Of a stretch of DNA of 64,000 nt, positions 36,022 through 45,094 are shown in pieces; the first letter of the stretch is position 1, and the number at the start of each line of letters is the position of its first letter. Position numbers and translations under genes: made by a program. The DNA is from Nisaea nitritireducens (lineage in GTDB: Bacteria > Pseudomonadota > Alphaproteobacteria > Thalassobaculales > Thalassobaculaceae): positions 88,533 through 152,532 of the forward strand of contig NZ_JACZFS010000014.1 of the NCBI RefSeq assembly GCF_014904795.1, read 5' to 3'. The notes below the pieces were generated by a model that saw only the letters and a program-made list of their open reading frames with translations, made no database searches and was not told where the DNA came from.

Positions 36022-37017
36022 TTACTTCAGCGCCTTGTTCGTGATCATGTGGGTCCAGGCATCTTCCGGCCGCTTGGTGATGACCGGGCTGGAGCCGCCT
36101 TTCAGCAGGGTATTCACGGTCCGCTCGTAGTCGGCCGGGTCGAGCGTGCCGTTGGAGCCTGCCGTCAGCTTGGAGATTTCCCGCATCATGCGGCGCTGGT
36201 GCATTTCGGTCTGGGCGCCGGAAGCATCGTTCTCAAGCACGATGTCGGCGGCTTCGTCCGGATGCTCGGCCGCATATTTCCAACCCTTCATCGAGGCTTT
36301 CACGAAGCGCGCCATCTTGGAGACGAATGCCGGATCCTTGAGGTTTTTCTCAAGCACATAGAGGCCGTCCTCAAGCGTAGCAACGCCCTGGTCCTGATAC
36401 TTGAACACCACCAACTCGTCCGCCGGAATGCCGGCATCGATAACCTGCCAATATTCGTTGTAGGTCATGGTGGAAACGCAGTCGGCCTGCTTCTGCAGCA
36501 GCGGGTCAACGTTGAAGCCCTGCTTCAGCACAGTGACGCCGCCGGCGCTGCCGTCGGTCTTGATGCCGAGCTGAGCCATCCAGGACAGGAACGGATATTC
36601 GTTGCCGAAGAACCAGACGCCGAGGGTCTTGTCCTTGAAGTCAGCCGGGGACTTGATGCCGGTTTCCTTGCGGCAGGTCAGCATCATGCCGGAGCTCTTG
36701 AACGGCTGGGCGATATTGACCAGCGGCACACCCTTCTCGCGGGAGGCGAGAGCGGAAGGCATCCAGTCGATGATCACATCGGCTCCGCCCCCGGCGATCA
36801 CCTGCGGCGGCGCGATGTCCGGACCGCCCGGTTTGATATCTACAACGAGCTCTTCTTCCTCGTAGAAACCTTTGTCCGCGGCGACGTAATAGCCTGCGAA
36901 CTGGGCCTGGGTCACCCATTTGAGCTGAAGCGTGACATGGTCATCGCCTTCAGCCATCGCCGTGGCGGCGGCCAGACTGAATGCCCCCGCGAGCAATCCT
37001 GTCAGCATCTTTTGCAT
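36022..37017 (-). CDS. NMT1/ThiY-like ABC substrate-binding protein, predicted pyrimidine-related
   Basis: About 331 residues with a signal peptide (KMLTGLLAGAFSLAAATAMA) and an NMT1/ThiY-type periplasmic domain. It begins VTLQLKWVTQAQFAGYYVA, as in hydroxymethylpyrimidine binding proteins, and continues with GFYEEEELVVDIKPGG and GVWFFGNEYPF. It is the last gene of a minus-strand operon that encodes two permeases, an ATPase, a dihydropyrimidinase and a carbamoyl-amino-acid amidohydrolase. The likely ligand is therefore a pyrimidine base or a ring-reduced/opened derivative rather than a thiamin precursor. ATG at 37017 (MQKMLTG) is preferred over the upstream in-frame start. Confidence 0.88.
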   Translation of the reverse strand: MQKMLTGLLAGAFSLAAATAMAEGDDHVTLQLKWVTQAQFAGYYVAADKGFYEEEELVVDIKPGGPDIAPPQVIAGGGADVIIDWMPSALASREKGVPLVNIAQPFKSSGMMLTCRKETGIKSPADFKDKTLGVWFFGNEYPFLSWMAQLGIKTDGSAGGVTVLKQGFNVDPLLQKQADCVSTMTYNEYWQVIDAGIPADELVVFKYQDQGVATLEDGLYVLEKNLKDPAFVSKMARFVKASMKGWKYAAEHPDEAADIVLENDASGAQTEMHQRRMMREISKLTAGSNGTLDPADYERTVNTLLKGGSSPVITKRPEDAWTHMITNKALK

Positions 37018-37058
37018 GGTTACTCTCCTCATTCGATGAAGCCTGCCTGACCCCGGAC

Positions 37059-38168
37059 TTATCTGTTTGACGGGTGCCAGAATGTAAGGGTGCGCTCGAT
37101 TAGAACGAGCGACCCGTAGAAAGCGGAACCGGCAAGCGCCGCGACCGCAATTTCCGCCCAGACCATGTCGACATTCATACGGCCGACCTCGGTTGATATG
37201 CGGAATCCCATACCCACGATCGGCGTTCCGAAGAACTCCGACACGATGGCGCCGATCAGCGCCAGAGTCGAATTGATCTTGAGGGCGTTAAAGATGAAAG
37301 GCAGAGCCTCGACGAGACGCAGTTTAAGCAGTGTCTGGCTGTAACTGGCGGCGTAGGTGCGCATCAGGTCCCGTTGCATCGCGCTTGAGGCAGAGAGGCC
37401 TTCCAGCGTGTTCACCAGCATCGGGAAGAACGTCATAATGACGACGACCGCTGCTTTCGACTGCCAGTCGAAGCCAAACCACATCACCATGATCGGCGCC
37501 ACGCCGATGATCGGCAGCGCACTCACCATATTGCCGACAGGCATCAGCCCGCGCTTCAGGAAAGGCGAACGGTCGACCAGGATGGCGGTGCCGAAACCGA
37601 TTCCGCATCCGAGGACGTAGCCCGCGATCACGGCCTTCATGAAGGTTTGGACGAAATCCGCCCAGAGTATCGGCAAGGACGCAATGAGCTTAGCCCAGAC
37701 CGCGCTCGGTGCCGGCAAGAGTACCTGCGGTATCCCGGCGCCTCGTGTAACGGCCTCCCAGATCAGAATCAGCCAGACCCCGAAAACAAACGGGATCAGC
37801 AGGTTAATCGCCTGTCTGGCCGATGGCGGTACTGACCTGGCGGCGGCCGTCAGCCGCGTGACGCTGGTCCAGGCAGCCAGCCAGCCGGAAATCAGCAGGG
37901 CCCAGTAGGCCGGCCCCATTTCTCCTTCGCCGTGACCGATATGTCCGATCAGCGGAATAGCCGCGAGATGCACAATAGCGAGCAAAAGAAATGCCGCTGC
38001 CGCTCCGTGCCGCCAAACTATCGCCAGGAGGTAGGAGCTAGCCAGCAACGCCGCAGCGAGGCCGTAGGACGGCGACCACACCGCATCGGCGGAGATGATC
38101 TGGATCGCAAGCCCGGCCAGAAGGGCGATACCGCCCGCCAGCACGGTCAATGGCACGGAGCGGCTCAT
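37059..38168 (-). CDS. ABC permease with extra N-terminal membrane domain (pyrimidine operon)
   Basis: 369 residues. The C-terminal ~240 residues are a normal SsuC/ThiX-type permease, with LPAPSAVWAKLIAS, an EAA-type loop region LMRTYAASYSQTLLKLRLVEALPFIFNALK and GAIVSEFFGTPIVGMGF. The first ~115 residues add about four hydrophobic helices (for example LLAGLAIQIISADAVW and YGLAAALLASSYLLAIVW) not usual in this family. The start overlaps the stop of the other permease by 4 bp. The function of the extension is unknown; it could be a fused accessory membrane subunit. Confidence 0.88.
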   Translation of the reverse strand: MSRSVPLTVLAGGIALLAGLAIQIISADAVWSPSYGLAAALLASSYLLAIVWRHGAAAAFLLLAIVHLAAIPLIGHIGHGEGEMGPAYWALLISGWLAAWTSVTRLTAAARSVPPSARQAINLLIPFVFGVWLILIWEAVTRGAGIPQVLLPAPSAVWAKLIASLPILWADFVQTFMKAVIAGYVLGCGIGFGTAILVDRSPFLKRGLMPVGNMVSALPIIGVAPIMVMWFGFDWQSKAAVVVIMTFFPMLVNTLEGLSASSAMQRDLMRTYAASYSQTLLKLRLVEALPFIFNALKINSTLALIGAIVSEFFGTPIVGMGFRISTEVGRMNVDMVWAEIAVAALAGSAFYGSLVLIERTLTFWHPSNR

Positions 38169-39049
38169 TGCATGATCCCCATCCGGCGCCGCACAGCCTT
38201 ATCGGCAAAACCGACGATGGTGACCAGCATCGCAGCAAGGAAAGCCGCACTCAGCAAGGCGGACCAGATCTGCACCGTCTGCCCATAGTAGGAACCGGCC
38301 AGCAGCCGCGCGCCCAGTCCGGCAACTGCTCCGGTCGGCAACTCACCGACAATGGCGCCAACAAGACTGGCGGCAATCGCGATTTTCATCGAGGTGAAGA
38401 GGAACGGGATCGAGGACGGCCAACGCAGTTTCCAGAAGGTCTGGAAGGAGGATGCGCTATAGGTCCGCATCAGGTCGAGCTGCATCGGGTCGGGAGAGCG
38501 CAGGCCCTTCACCACACCAACCGTGACCGGGAAAAAGGACAGATAAGTCGAGATCAATGCCTTCGGGATCAACCCGGAGATGCCTACCGCGTTCAGCACC
38601 ACGATGACCATCGGCGCAATCGCCAGGATCGGGATGGTCTGGGAGGTGATGATCCAGGGCATCAGGCTGCGCTCAAGGCTCTCCACATGGATGATTGCCG
38701 CTGCCAAAGTCACGCCGAGAACGGTGCCCATGACAAAGCCGAGCATGGTCGAGGAAAGCGTTATACCGCCGTGATAAACAAGGCTTCTTTTGGACGTAAT
38801 GCGTTTCTCGACAGTGGTGTTCCAGATCTCAACAGCGACCTGATGCGGCGCCGGCAGGACCGGCCGTTTCTGGTTCAGTGTCGCTTCGATGAATTGTCCT
38901 GTCGTCGGGCTCAGCTTTGCCCGCTCGTCCAGCTCGCGCTGGAACGGTGCATTCAGCATGACCGCGCTGAAATACCAGATCGCGATCAGCACCAGCACGA
39001 CCGTTCCGACCGCAAAGGTCTTTGATTTCAGCACATCATTCATCGTCAT
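38165..39049 (-). CDS. ABC permease, SsuC/ThiX type (pyrimidine operon)
   Basis: 294 residues with an N-terminal membrane anchor, LPAPHQVAVEIWNT, a central transmembrane core and the EAA loop (LMRTYSASSFQTFWKLRWPSSIPFLFTSMK), then AIVGELPTGAVAGLG. It closely parallels its neighbour, so the channel is probably a heterodimer. The start codon overlaps the end of the ATPase gene by 14 bp; an ATG two codons later is equally possible. Confidence 0.9.
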   Translation of the reverse strand: MTMNDVLKSKTFAVGTVVLVLIAIWYFSAVMLNAPFQRELDERAKLSPTTGQFIEATLNQKRPVLPAPHQVAVEIWNTTVEKRITSKRSLVYHGGITLSSTMLGFVMGTVLGVTLAAAIIHVESLERSLMPWIITSQTIPILAIAPMVIVVLNAVGISGLIPKALISTYLSFFPVTVGVVKGLRSPDPMQLDLMRTYSASSFQTFWKLRWPSSIPFLFTSMKIAIAASLVGAIVGELPTGAVAGLGARLLAGSYYGQTVQIWSALLSAAFLAAMLVTIVGFADKAVRRRMGIMQ

Positions 39050-39890
39050 AAGCGTGCCCTGCCCTGAGCCCGTCCCGGACCCTGTGGGCGATTTCCAGAA
39101 ACTCCGGCGTCTCCCGGATGTCCAGAGTGCGCTCGCGCGGCAGATTACAGTCGATCACGTCATGCACCCGGCCGGGACGCGGCGACATGACGACGATCTT
39201 GGTCGACAGGAACACCGCCTCGGGGATCGAGTGCGTCACGAAAATGACTGTCTTGTTGGTCCGGTCCCAAAGCTGGTTGAGCTGCTCGTTCAGATGATCG
39301 CGGACAATCTCGTCCAGCGCCCCGAACGGCTCATCCATCAGCAGCAGGTCAGGCTCTACGGCAAGCGCGCGGGCGATGGAGGCCCGCTGCTGCATGCCGC
39401 CAGAGAGCTGCCACGGGAATTTCCGCTCGAAGCCAGACAGGTTCACGAGCTCCAGATTCCGGGCGATCCGCTCTGCCCGCTCCGCCTTGTCCAGCCCCAT
39501 GATCTCCAGCGGCAACGCGACATTGCCGGCAATCGTCCGCCAAGGATAAAGCGCGGCTGCCTGAAAGACGTAGCCATAGGCACGCTTCCGCCGCGCCTCT
39601 TCCGGTGACATTCCGTTGACGGAGATCGTGCCGGCGGTCGCCTTCTCAAGGTCGGCAATGACCCGAAGCAAAGTCGTCTTGCCGCAGCCGGACGGACCGA
39701 TGAAGGAGACGAACTCCCCCCGGTCGACCGTCAGGTCCACATTCGACAGCGCGTGTACCGGGCCATCATTGGTCTCGAATGTCAGGCAGAGCTCCCGCGC
39801 CTCGATAACCCGGAAAGCATCGTCTTCAGCCGTGCCGCCCGCCCCTGAAGCGGCATCGGTTGCCTGGATGTCTGTCACCATATTCTCCAA
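39036..39890 (-). CDS. ABC transporter ATPase, SsuB/TauB type (pyrimidine operon)
   Basis: 284 residues with Walker A GPSGCGKTT, YVFQAAALYPWRTIAGNVALP at the Q-loop, signature LSGGMQQR, Walker B LLLMDEPFGALDEI and H-loop VTHSIPEAVFLS. The sequence FQ..aLyPWrTi..NV is typical of nitrate/sulfonate/taurine/pyrimidine-precursor ATPases. It follows the dihydropyrimidinase gene after 66 bp on the same strand. It energises the two adjacent permeases. Confidence 0.93.
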   Translation of the reverse strand: MENMVTDIQATDAASGAGGTAEDDAFRVIEARELCLTFETNDGPVHALSNVDLTVDRGEFVSFIGPSGCGKTTLLRVIADLEKATAGTISVNGMSPEEARRKRAYGYVFQAAALYPWRTIAGNVALPLEIMGLDKAERAERIARNLELVNLSGFERKFPWQLSGGMQQRASIARALAVEPDLLLMDEPFGALDEIVRDHLNEQLNQLWDRTNKTVIFVTHSIPEAVFLSTKIVVMSPRPGRVHDVIDCNLPRERTLDIRETPEFLEIAHRVRDGLRAGHAYDDE

Positions 39891-39956
39891 ATCGGCGGAC
39901 CGTCCGATCCCAGTCGGCGGTCCGCTTCTGCTTTATCCGGTATCTTCTGGTCCGGT

Positions 39957-41411
39957 CTAGACGCCGGCCGGCATGTTTGCCGCGGACCGCACGACCTTGC
40001 GCGGCGCCGTCAGTTCCTTCCACTTGGAAAGCGCCTTGTTGGTCGCCGGGTACGGATCGCGGCCGACGAACTTGCCACGCCCTTCGGGGGCATCGACCTT
40101 GCCTTCGATTGCCACCACATCGCCCCGGCTCAGCGTGAAGCGCGGCAGCCCCATAACATCGATGCCTTCAAAGACATTGTAGTCGATGGCGGAGGTCTGC
40201 TTCGCCGCGGAAATGGTCTTCGTCGCCTTCGGGTCCCAGACCACCAGGTCGGCATCCGCGCCAACCATCACAGCACCTTTTTTCGGGAACAAATTCAGAA
40301 TCTTGGCGATGTTTGTTGATGTCACCGCGACGAACTCGTTCGGGGTCAGACGGCCGGTATTCACACCCCGCGTCCAGAGCACGGGCAGCCGGTCTTCAAG
40401 CCCGCCGGTGCCGTTCGGGATCTTGGTGAAATCGCCCAGCCCCATACGCTTCTGGTCCGTGGTGAAGGCACAATGGTCGGTCGCCACACATTGCAGCGAG
40501 CCGGCAGCCAGACCAGCCCAGAGGCCGTCCTGGTGCATCTTGTCGCGGAACGGCGGGGACATAACGCGGCGGGCGGCATGGTCCCAGTCGGCATTGGCAT
40601 ATTCGCTCTCGTCCAGCACCAGATGCTGGATCAGCGGCTCGCCGAACACGCGCTTGCCGTTCTGCCGGGCCCGGCGGATTGCCTCATGCGCCTGCTCGCA
40701 GGAAACATGCACGATGTAGAGCGGGACGTTCGCCATGTCGGCGATCATGATGGCCCGGTTGGCGGCCTCGCCCTCGACTTCCGGCGGACGGGAATAGGCA
40801 TGCGCCTCCGGCCCGTTATTACCTTCGGCCAGCAACTTCTCCTGTAGGTGAGCAACCACGTCGCCGTTCTCGGCATGGACCAGCGGCATGCCGCCGATAT
40901 CCGCGCAGCGCCGGAAGGAGGCGAACATCTCGTCGTCCTCGATCATCAGGGCGCCCTTGTAGGCCATGAAATGCTTGAAGGTGTTGATACCGCGGTTCAC
41001 CACCTGCTGCATCTCGTCGAAGACCTGCTCCGACCACCAGGTGATGGCCATGTGGAAGGAATAGTCGGTCACCGCCTTGGAGCTTTTCTGATCCCAGCTC
41101 TGCAATGCCTGCATCAGGGACTGATCCGGCACCGGCAGACAGAAATCTACCACCATGGTGGTGCCGCCGGCGACGGCCGCCGAGGTCCCGCTGTGGAAAT
41201 CATCCGCCGAATAGGTCCCCATGAAGGGCATTTCCATATGCGTGTGCGGATCGATTCCGCCCGGCATGATGTAGCAGCCGGTCGCATCGATGGTTTCGTC
41301 GGCCTTCAGGTTCTTGCCGATGGCAGCGATCACGCCGCCTTCGATCAGAACGTCCGCTTCAAAACTGTGATCGGCGGTGACGACTGTCCCGCCTTTGATG
41401 ACTTTGGACAT
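39957..41411 (-). CDS. Dihydropyrimidinase / D-hydantoinase
   Basis: 484 residues; hydrolyses 5,6-dihydrouracil/dihydrothymine to N-carbamoyl-beta-amino acids (second step of the reductive pyrimidine pathway). The binuclear metal site is complete: HTH in GGIDPHTHMEMPFMG, the carbamylated Lys in FKHFMAYKGA, His in HAENGD, His in VHVSCEQAHEA and Asp in ATDHCAFT. The frame extends upstream to 41498 but overlaps the previous gene; ATG at 41411 (MSKVIKGGTVVTAD) is the family start. It lies 20 bp after the amidohydrolase gene, in the same operon. Confidence 0.95.
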   Translation of the reverse strand: MSKVIKGGTVVTADHSFEADVLIEGGVIAAIGKNLKADETIDATGCYIMPGGIDPHTHMEMPFMGTYSADDFHSGTSAAVAGGTTMVVDFCLPVPDQSLMQALQSWDQKSSKAVTDYSFHMAITWWSEQVFDEMQQVVNRGINTFKHFMAYKGALMIEDDEMFASFRRCADIGGMPLVHAENGDVVAHLQEKLLAEGNNGPEAHAYSRPPEVEGEAANRAIMIADMANVPLYIVHVSCEQAHEAIRRARQNGKRVFGEPLIQHLVLDESEYANADWDHAARRVMSPPFRDKMHQDGLWAGLAAGSLQCVATDHCAFTTDQKRMGLGDFTKIPNGTGGLEDRLPVLWTRGVNTGRLTPNEFVAVTSTNIAKILNLFPKKGAVMVGADADLVVWDPKATKTISAAKQTSAIDYNVFEGIDVMGLPRFTLSRGDVVAIEGKVDAPEGRGKFVGRDPYPATNKALSKWKELTAPRKVVRSAANMPAGV

Positions 41412-41431
41412 GAATTCGCTCCTCTCCGGTT

Positions 41432-42682
41432 TTATTCGACGATCTGCGCGGTCTCGACCACGGCATGGAACAGCACATCCGCACCTGCGGTCGCCCATTC
41501 CTTGCTGATCTCTTCATCCTCGTTATGGCTGAGGCCGTCGACACAGGGGCACATGATCATGGATGTCGGTGCGACCCGGTTGATCCAGCAGGCATCGTGC
41601 CCGGCGCCGGAAACGATGTTCCGGTGCGTATAGCCAAGGCTCTCCGCCGCGTTGCGCACGGCAGTGACGCAATTCTCGTCGAAGGTGACCGGGTCGAATC
41701 CGCCGGTCTGCTCGATCTCGATGCCGAGGCCGATTTCCGCCGCGATCTTCTCCGCGCCAGCCCGCAGCTTGGCGTCCATCTGTTCGAGAGACGCCTTGTC
41801 CGGGTGCCGGAAATCGACGGTGAAAACGGTACGCCCCGGGATGATGTTCCGGGAATTCGGGTAGAGCTCGAGATGGCCGATGGCGCCAACGCCGTTCGGG
41901 CCGTGCTCAAGAGCGATCTCGTTCACAAGTTCGGTGACGCGCGCCATGCCAAGCCCGGCATTGATGCGCTTCGGCATCGGCGTGGAGCCGGTGTGGCTCT
42001 CCTTGCCGGTCAGGGTGATCTGGATCCATTTCAGGCCCTGGCCGTGGGTTACCACGCCGATATCGATATTCTCGTCCTCAAGGATCGGGCCCTGTTCGAT
42101 ATGCAGCTCGAAGAAAGCATGCATCTTGCGCTGGCCTACCGGCTCATCGCCCTTGTAGCCGATGCGCTCCAGCTCGTCGCCAAGCCTCAGCCCGTCCGCG
42201 TCGGTCCGGTCATAGGCCCAATCCTGAGTATGAATGCCGGCGAAAACGCCGGAGGCCACCATCGCGGGCGCGAAACGCGTGCCCTCCTCGTTGGTCCAGT
42301 TCACGATCTCGATCGGATGCTTCGTCTTGATGCCGAGATCGTTCAGCGTGCGGATCACCTCCAGCGCTCCGAGAACGCCGAGAACACCGTCATACTTGCC
42401 ACCGGTCGGCTGGGTATCCAGATGGCTGCCGAGCATCACCGGAAGCGCGTCCGGGTCCGTGCCCTCGCGCCGGGCGAACATGTTGCCCATGCTGTCGACG
42501 CCCATGGTCAGGCCCTGATGCTCACACCACTTGGTGAACAGGTCACGGCCCTGCTTGTCGGAATCGGTCAGCGTCTGGCGGTTATTGCCGCCACGCAGGC
42601 CGGGCCCGATCTTCGCCATGTCCATAAGGCTGTCCCACAGCCGCTGCCCGTTGATCCGGATATTGCTGGCCGGTTCAGTCAT
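41432..42682 (-). CDS. Zn-dependent N-carbamoyl-beta-alanine amidohydrolase (M20 family)
   Basis: 416 residues of the allantoate amidohydrolase/beta-ureidopropionase (HyuC-like) M20 group. Metal ligands are visible in GSHLDTQPTGGKYDGVLG and NWTNEEGTRFAPAM, with FELHIEQGPILED and a distal His in SGAGHDACW. It releases CO2 and ammonia from N-carbamoyl-beta-alanine to give beta-alanine, completing reductive pyrimidine degradation. It is the first gene of the minus-strand operon, facing rutR across a 301-bp gap that has a RutR-type operator. Allantoate amidohydrolase is less likely because the partner is a dihydropyrimidinase. Confidence 0.93.
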   Translation of the reverse strand: MTEPASNIRINGQRLWDSLMDMAKIGPGLRGGNNRQTLTDSDKQGRDLFTKWCEHQGLTMGVDSMGNMFARREGTDPDALPVMLGSHLDTQPTGGKYDGVLGVLGALEVIRTLNDLGIKTKHPIEIVNWTNEEGTRFAPAMVASGVFAGIHTQDWAYDRTDADGLRLGDELERIGYKGDEPVGQRKMHAFFELHIEQGPILEDENIDIGVVTHGQGLKWIQITLTGKESHTGSTPMPKRINAGLGMARVTELVNEIALEHGPNGVGAIGHLELYPNSRNIIPGRTVFTVDFRHPDKASLEQMDAKLRAGAEKIAAEIGLGIEIEQTGGFDPVTFDENCVTAVRNAAESLGYTHRNIVSGAGHDACWINRVAPTSMIMCPCVDGLSHNEDEEISKEWATAGADVLFHAVVETAQIVE

Positions 42683-42983
42683 CCCAAACTCTCCTGTTCG
42701 CTCCGTCCCTCGGCGGGGACGATTTGATCGGCATCGGCAAGTTCACATGTGAAGGACAAGAACTTGGCGATTGCCGACTTTTGAGGGCATTTGTGCTCAC
42801 GCCCTTCTGGGGTATAAGCAAAGACAAAGTTGACCATTTGATCAAGATTAAAGTGTAGGCAATCAGGTGAGCCGCTTGCCCAGCAAACACGCAGACATTC
42901 CAGTGCCGCTCCCCGTGCCCGCAGCTTTGATGTTTCCTTTCGACCGTCCCTGAAAATCACACTTAACATGCCGGATTGAACCA
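42683..42983. other. 301-bp divergent control region of pyrimidine operon and rutR
   Basis: No credible gene is present. It contains the RutR-like palindrome described separately, and a TATA-like stretch (GGTATAAGC, 42810-42818) on the operon side. Everything else looks like untranslated leader. Confidence 0.6.
42830..42845. promoter_or_regulatory. RutR operator (near-perfect)
   Basis: TTGACCATTTGATCAA matches the E. coli RutR consensus TTGACCAnnTGGTCAA at 13 of 14 defined positions. It lies between rutR and the amidohydrolase/dihydropyrimidinase/transport operon. In the known family uracil or thymine releases RutR from such sites. Confidence 0.85.
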
Positions 42984-43619
42984 ATGGCTGTGACATCGGA
43001 AAATGGCCGCCGCACAAGAATTCAGCAGGAAAACCGCGAGCGCATCCTGAAGGCCGCGCTCGATATGTTCTCCCGCTCAGGCTATCGCGGCACCACACTG
43101 GACCAGATCGCCGCAGCAGCGGGCATGTCCAAACCCAACATGCTGTACTATTTCCGCACCAAGCAGGAACTGTATCAGACAGTCCTGCAGGAAACCCTGG
43201 ATGACTGGCTGACCCCCTTCGCCAAACTCGATCCGCAAGGCGACCCGGCCTCCGAACTCGGCGCCTATATCTCCGCCAAACTGGCCCATGCCCGGATCAA
43301 CCCGAAAGCCTCCCGCCTTTTCGCCAACGAGATCCTGCAGGGTGCCCCCCTGCTAGAGGACACCCTCAAAGGCCCCCTCAAGGATCTTGTCGAAACCAAG
43401 TCGAAGGCCATCCGGACTTGGATCGCCGACGGTAAGATGGCACCGGTCGACCCACTGCACCTGATCTACATGATCTGGGCCTCGACCCAGCATTACGCCG
43501 ATTTCGAAACCCAGATGGACGCCCTCGAAGGCACCGAGCCGGGCACCCGCGACAAGCGGTTCGAAGGCGCCGAGAGAACGCTGTTCACCGTGCTATTCAA
43601 CGGCTTGAAGCCGCGTTAA
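42984..43619 (+). CDS. rutR: TetR-family regulator RutR
   Basis: 211 residues with a TetR helix-turn-helix: FSRSGYRGTTLDQIAAAAGM followed by SKPNMLYYFRTKQELYQTVL, which is near-identical in form to RutR. The C-terminal ligand domain contains LFANEILQGAPLL, WIADGKMAPVDP and IWASTQHYADFETQM; the last is characteristic of RutR rather than other TetR proteins. In E. coli RutR senses uracil/thymine and represses pyrimidine catabolism. Here it is divergent from the dihydropyrimidinase operon with a RutR box between them. Confidence 0.93.
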   Translation: MAVTSENGRRTRIQQENRERILKAALDMFSRSGYRGTTLDQIAAAAGMSKPNMLYYFRTKQELYQTVLQETLDDWLTPFAKLDPQGDPASELGAYISAKLAHARINPKASRLFANEILQGAPLLEDTLKGPLKDLVETKSKAIRTWIADGKMAPVDPLHLIYMIWASTQHYADFETQMDALEGTEPGTRDKRFEGAERTLFTVLFNGLKPR

Positions 43620-43654
43620 CAACACCCCCTATCATCATGTAATCTTTAATAATA

Positions 43655-43740
43655 ACCGTCATCCCCGCGCACGCGAGGACCCAGAGATCGTAGAGTTTCG
43701 CCTGTCTTCCCTAGGTCCCCACTTTCGTGGGGATGACGGT
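43655..43740. repeat. REP-like palindromic element between convergent rutR and preA
   Basis: The ends are inverted copies (ACCGTCATCCCC at 43655-43666 and GGGGATGACGGT at 43729-43740). An inner hairpin CCCCAC-TTTC-GTGGGG sits at 43717-43732, and a matching, less perfect one lies at the left end. This form is typical of dispersed intergenic palindromic repeats in alphaproteobacteria. It may double as a bidirectional terminator. No second copy is in the window. Confidence 0.6.
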
Positions 43741-43769
43741 GAAAAAATCGGTGCGAACACGGCCCCAGC

Positions 43770-45074
43770 CTACTCCGCCGCGACCCGCATCGGGTTGTTC
43801 GGGTGGGTTGTCCAATTGCCGTATTCCGGATTGATCGGCTGGCCGGTGCGGGCATCCACGCCATCCGTCTGCTGCTCCATGGTGATGCAGTTCTCAACCG
43901 GGCAGACGCTGACGCAGAGATTGCAGCCGACGCATTCCGTGTCGTTGACTTCAAAATGCCGCTGCCCGTCCTTTTCCGCCCAGATCGCCTGGTGGGACGT
44001 GTCCTCGCAGACGATATGGCAACGCCCGCACTTGATGCAGGACTCCTGATCGATCTTCGCCTTCACTACGTAATTGAGGTTCAGATACTGCCAGTCGGTG
44101 ACGTTCGGAACCGCCATGCCGACGAACTGATCGACGGACGTGTAACCCTTCTCGTCCATCCAGTCCGACAGCCCCAGTTTCATCTCCTCGACGATCTTGA
44201 AGCCGTAGGTCATGGCAGCGGTGCAGACCTGTACCGTACCGGCGCCGAGCGCCATGAATTCCGCCGCGTCCCGCCAGGTGGTGATGCCGCCGATAGCAGA
44301 GATCGGCAGGCCCTGTGTCTCCGGATCGCGAGCGATCTCGGAGACCATGCTCATGGCAATCGGCTTTACGGCTGGGCCGCAATAGCCGCCATGTGTGCCC
44401 TTGCCGTCAATATGCGGGCTCGGCGCCATGATATCGAGATCGACGCCCATCACTGAATTGATCGTATTGATCAGCGATACCGCATCCGCTCCGCCGTTTT
44501 TGGCGGCCCGGGCAGGCTGACGAACATCGGTGATGTTTGGTGTCAGTTTCACGATCACCGGCATGCGCGTGTTCTGCTTGCACCAGCGCGCGACCATCTC
44601 GACATATTCCGGCACCTGACCGACGGCCGCGCCCATGCCACGCTCGGACATGCCGTGCGGGCAGCCGAAATTAAGCTCGATCCCGTCGGCGCCGGTATCT
44701 TCGACCAGCGGCAGGATCTTCTTCCAAGCCTCCTCCTCGCACGGCACCATCAGCGAGACGACAATGGCCCGATCTGGCCACGCCTTTTTCACCGCCTTGA
44801 TCTCGCGGAGATTGACCTCCAGCGGCCGATCCGTGATCAGCTCGATATTGTTGAGGCCGATCAGACGGCGGTCGTTGGAATGGATCGCTCCGTAGCGAGG
44901 CCCGTTCACATTGACGACATGCGGATCCTCTCCGAGCGTCTTCCAGACCACACCGCCCCAGCCCGCCTTGAAGGCGCGTGTGACGTTTACTTCCCGGTCG
45001 GTCGGCGGTGCCGAGGCGAGCCAGAAGGGGTTTGGGGATTTGATACCGAGGAAATTCGTCTGCAGATTTGCCAT
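43770..45074 (-). CDS. preA: NAD-dependent dihydropyrimidine dehydrogenase subunit PreA
   Basis: 434 residues. The N-terminal FMN-binding DHOD-like barrel (~1-310) has the active-site Cys loop ELNFGCPHGMSERGMG, VNGPRYG and SAIGGITTWRDAAEF near the FMN phosphate. The C-terminal 2x[4Fe-4S] ferredoxin domain has CIKCGRCHIVC and CVGCNLCVSVCPVENC. With PreT it reduces uracil or thymine to the dihydro form using NADH, supplying the substrate of the dihydropyrimidinase encoded nearby. It is 20 bp downstream of preT on the same strand. Confidence 0.96.
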   Translation of the reverse strand: MANLQTNFLGIKSPNPFWLASAPPTDREVNVTRAFKAGWGGVVWKTLGEDPHVVNVNGPRYGAIHSNDRRLIGLNNIELITDRPLEVNLREIKAVKKAWPDRAIVVSLMVPCEEEAWKKILPLVEDTGADGIELNFGCPHGMSERGMGAAVGQVPEYVEMVARWCKQNTRMPVIVKLTPNITDVRQPARAAKNGGADAVSLINTINSVMGVDLDIMAPSPHIDGKGTHGGYCGPAVKPIAMSMVSEIARDPETQGLPISAIGGITTWRDAAEFMALGAGTVQVCTAAMTYGFKIVEEMKLGLSDWMDEKGYTSVDQFVGMAVPNVTDWQYLNLNYVVKAKIDQESCIKCGRCHIVCEDTSHQAIWAEKDGQRHFEVNDTECVGCNLCVSVCPVENCITMEQQTDGVDARTGQPINPEYGNWTTHPNNPMRVAAE

Positions 45075-45094
45075 GATCTCTCTCCCGATCCGGC

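Noticed and set aside
36022..41411. Thiamin-precursor (HMP) transport as the role of the NMT1-type ABC system
   Set aside because: No thiamin biosynthesis gene or recognisable TPP riboswitch is nearby, while two pyrimidine-degradation enzymes lie in the same operon; pyrimidine-related uptake fits better, though ligand binding is untested.
43655..43740. Possible CRISPR repeat or IS terminal repeats
   Set aside because: There is only one palindromic unit, with no regularly spaced copies and no transposase; a REP-like element explains it better.
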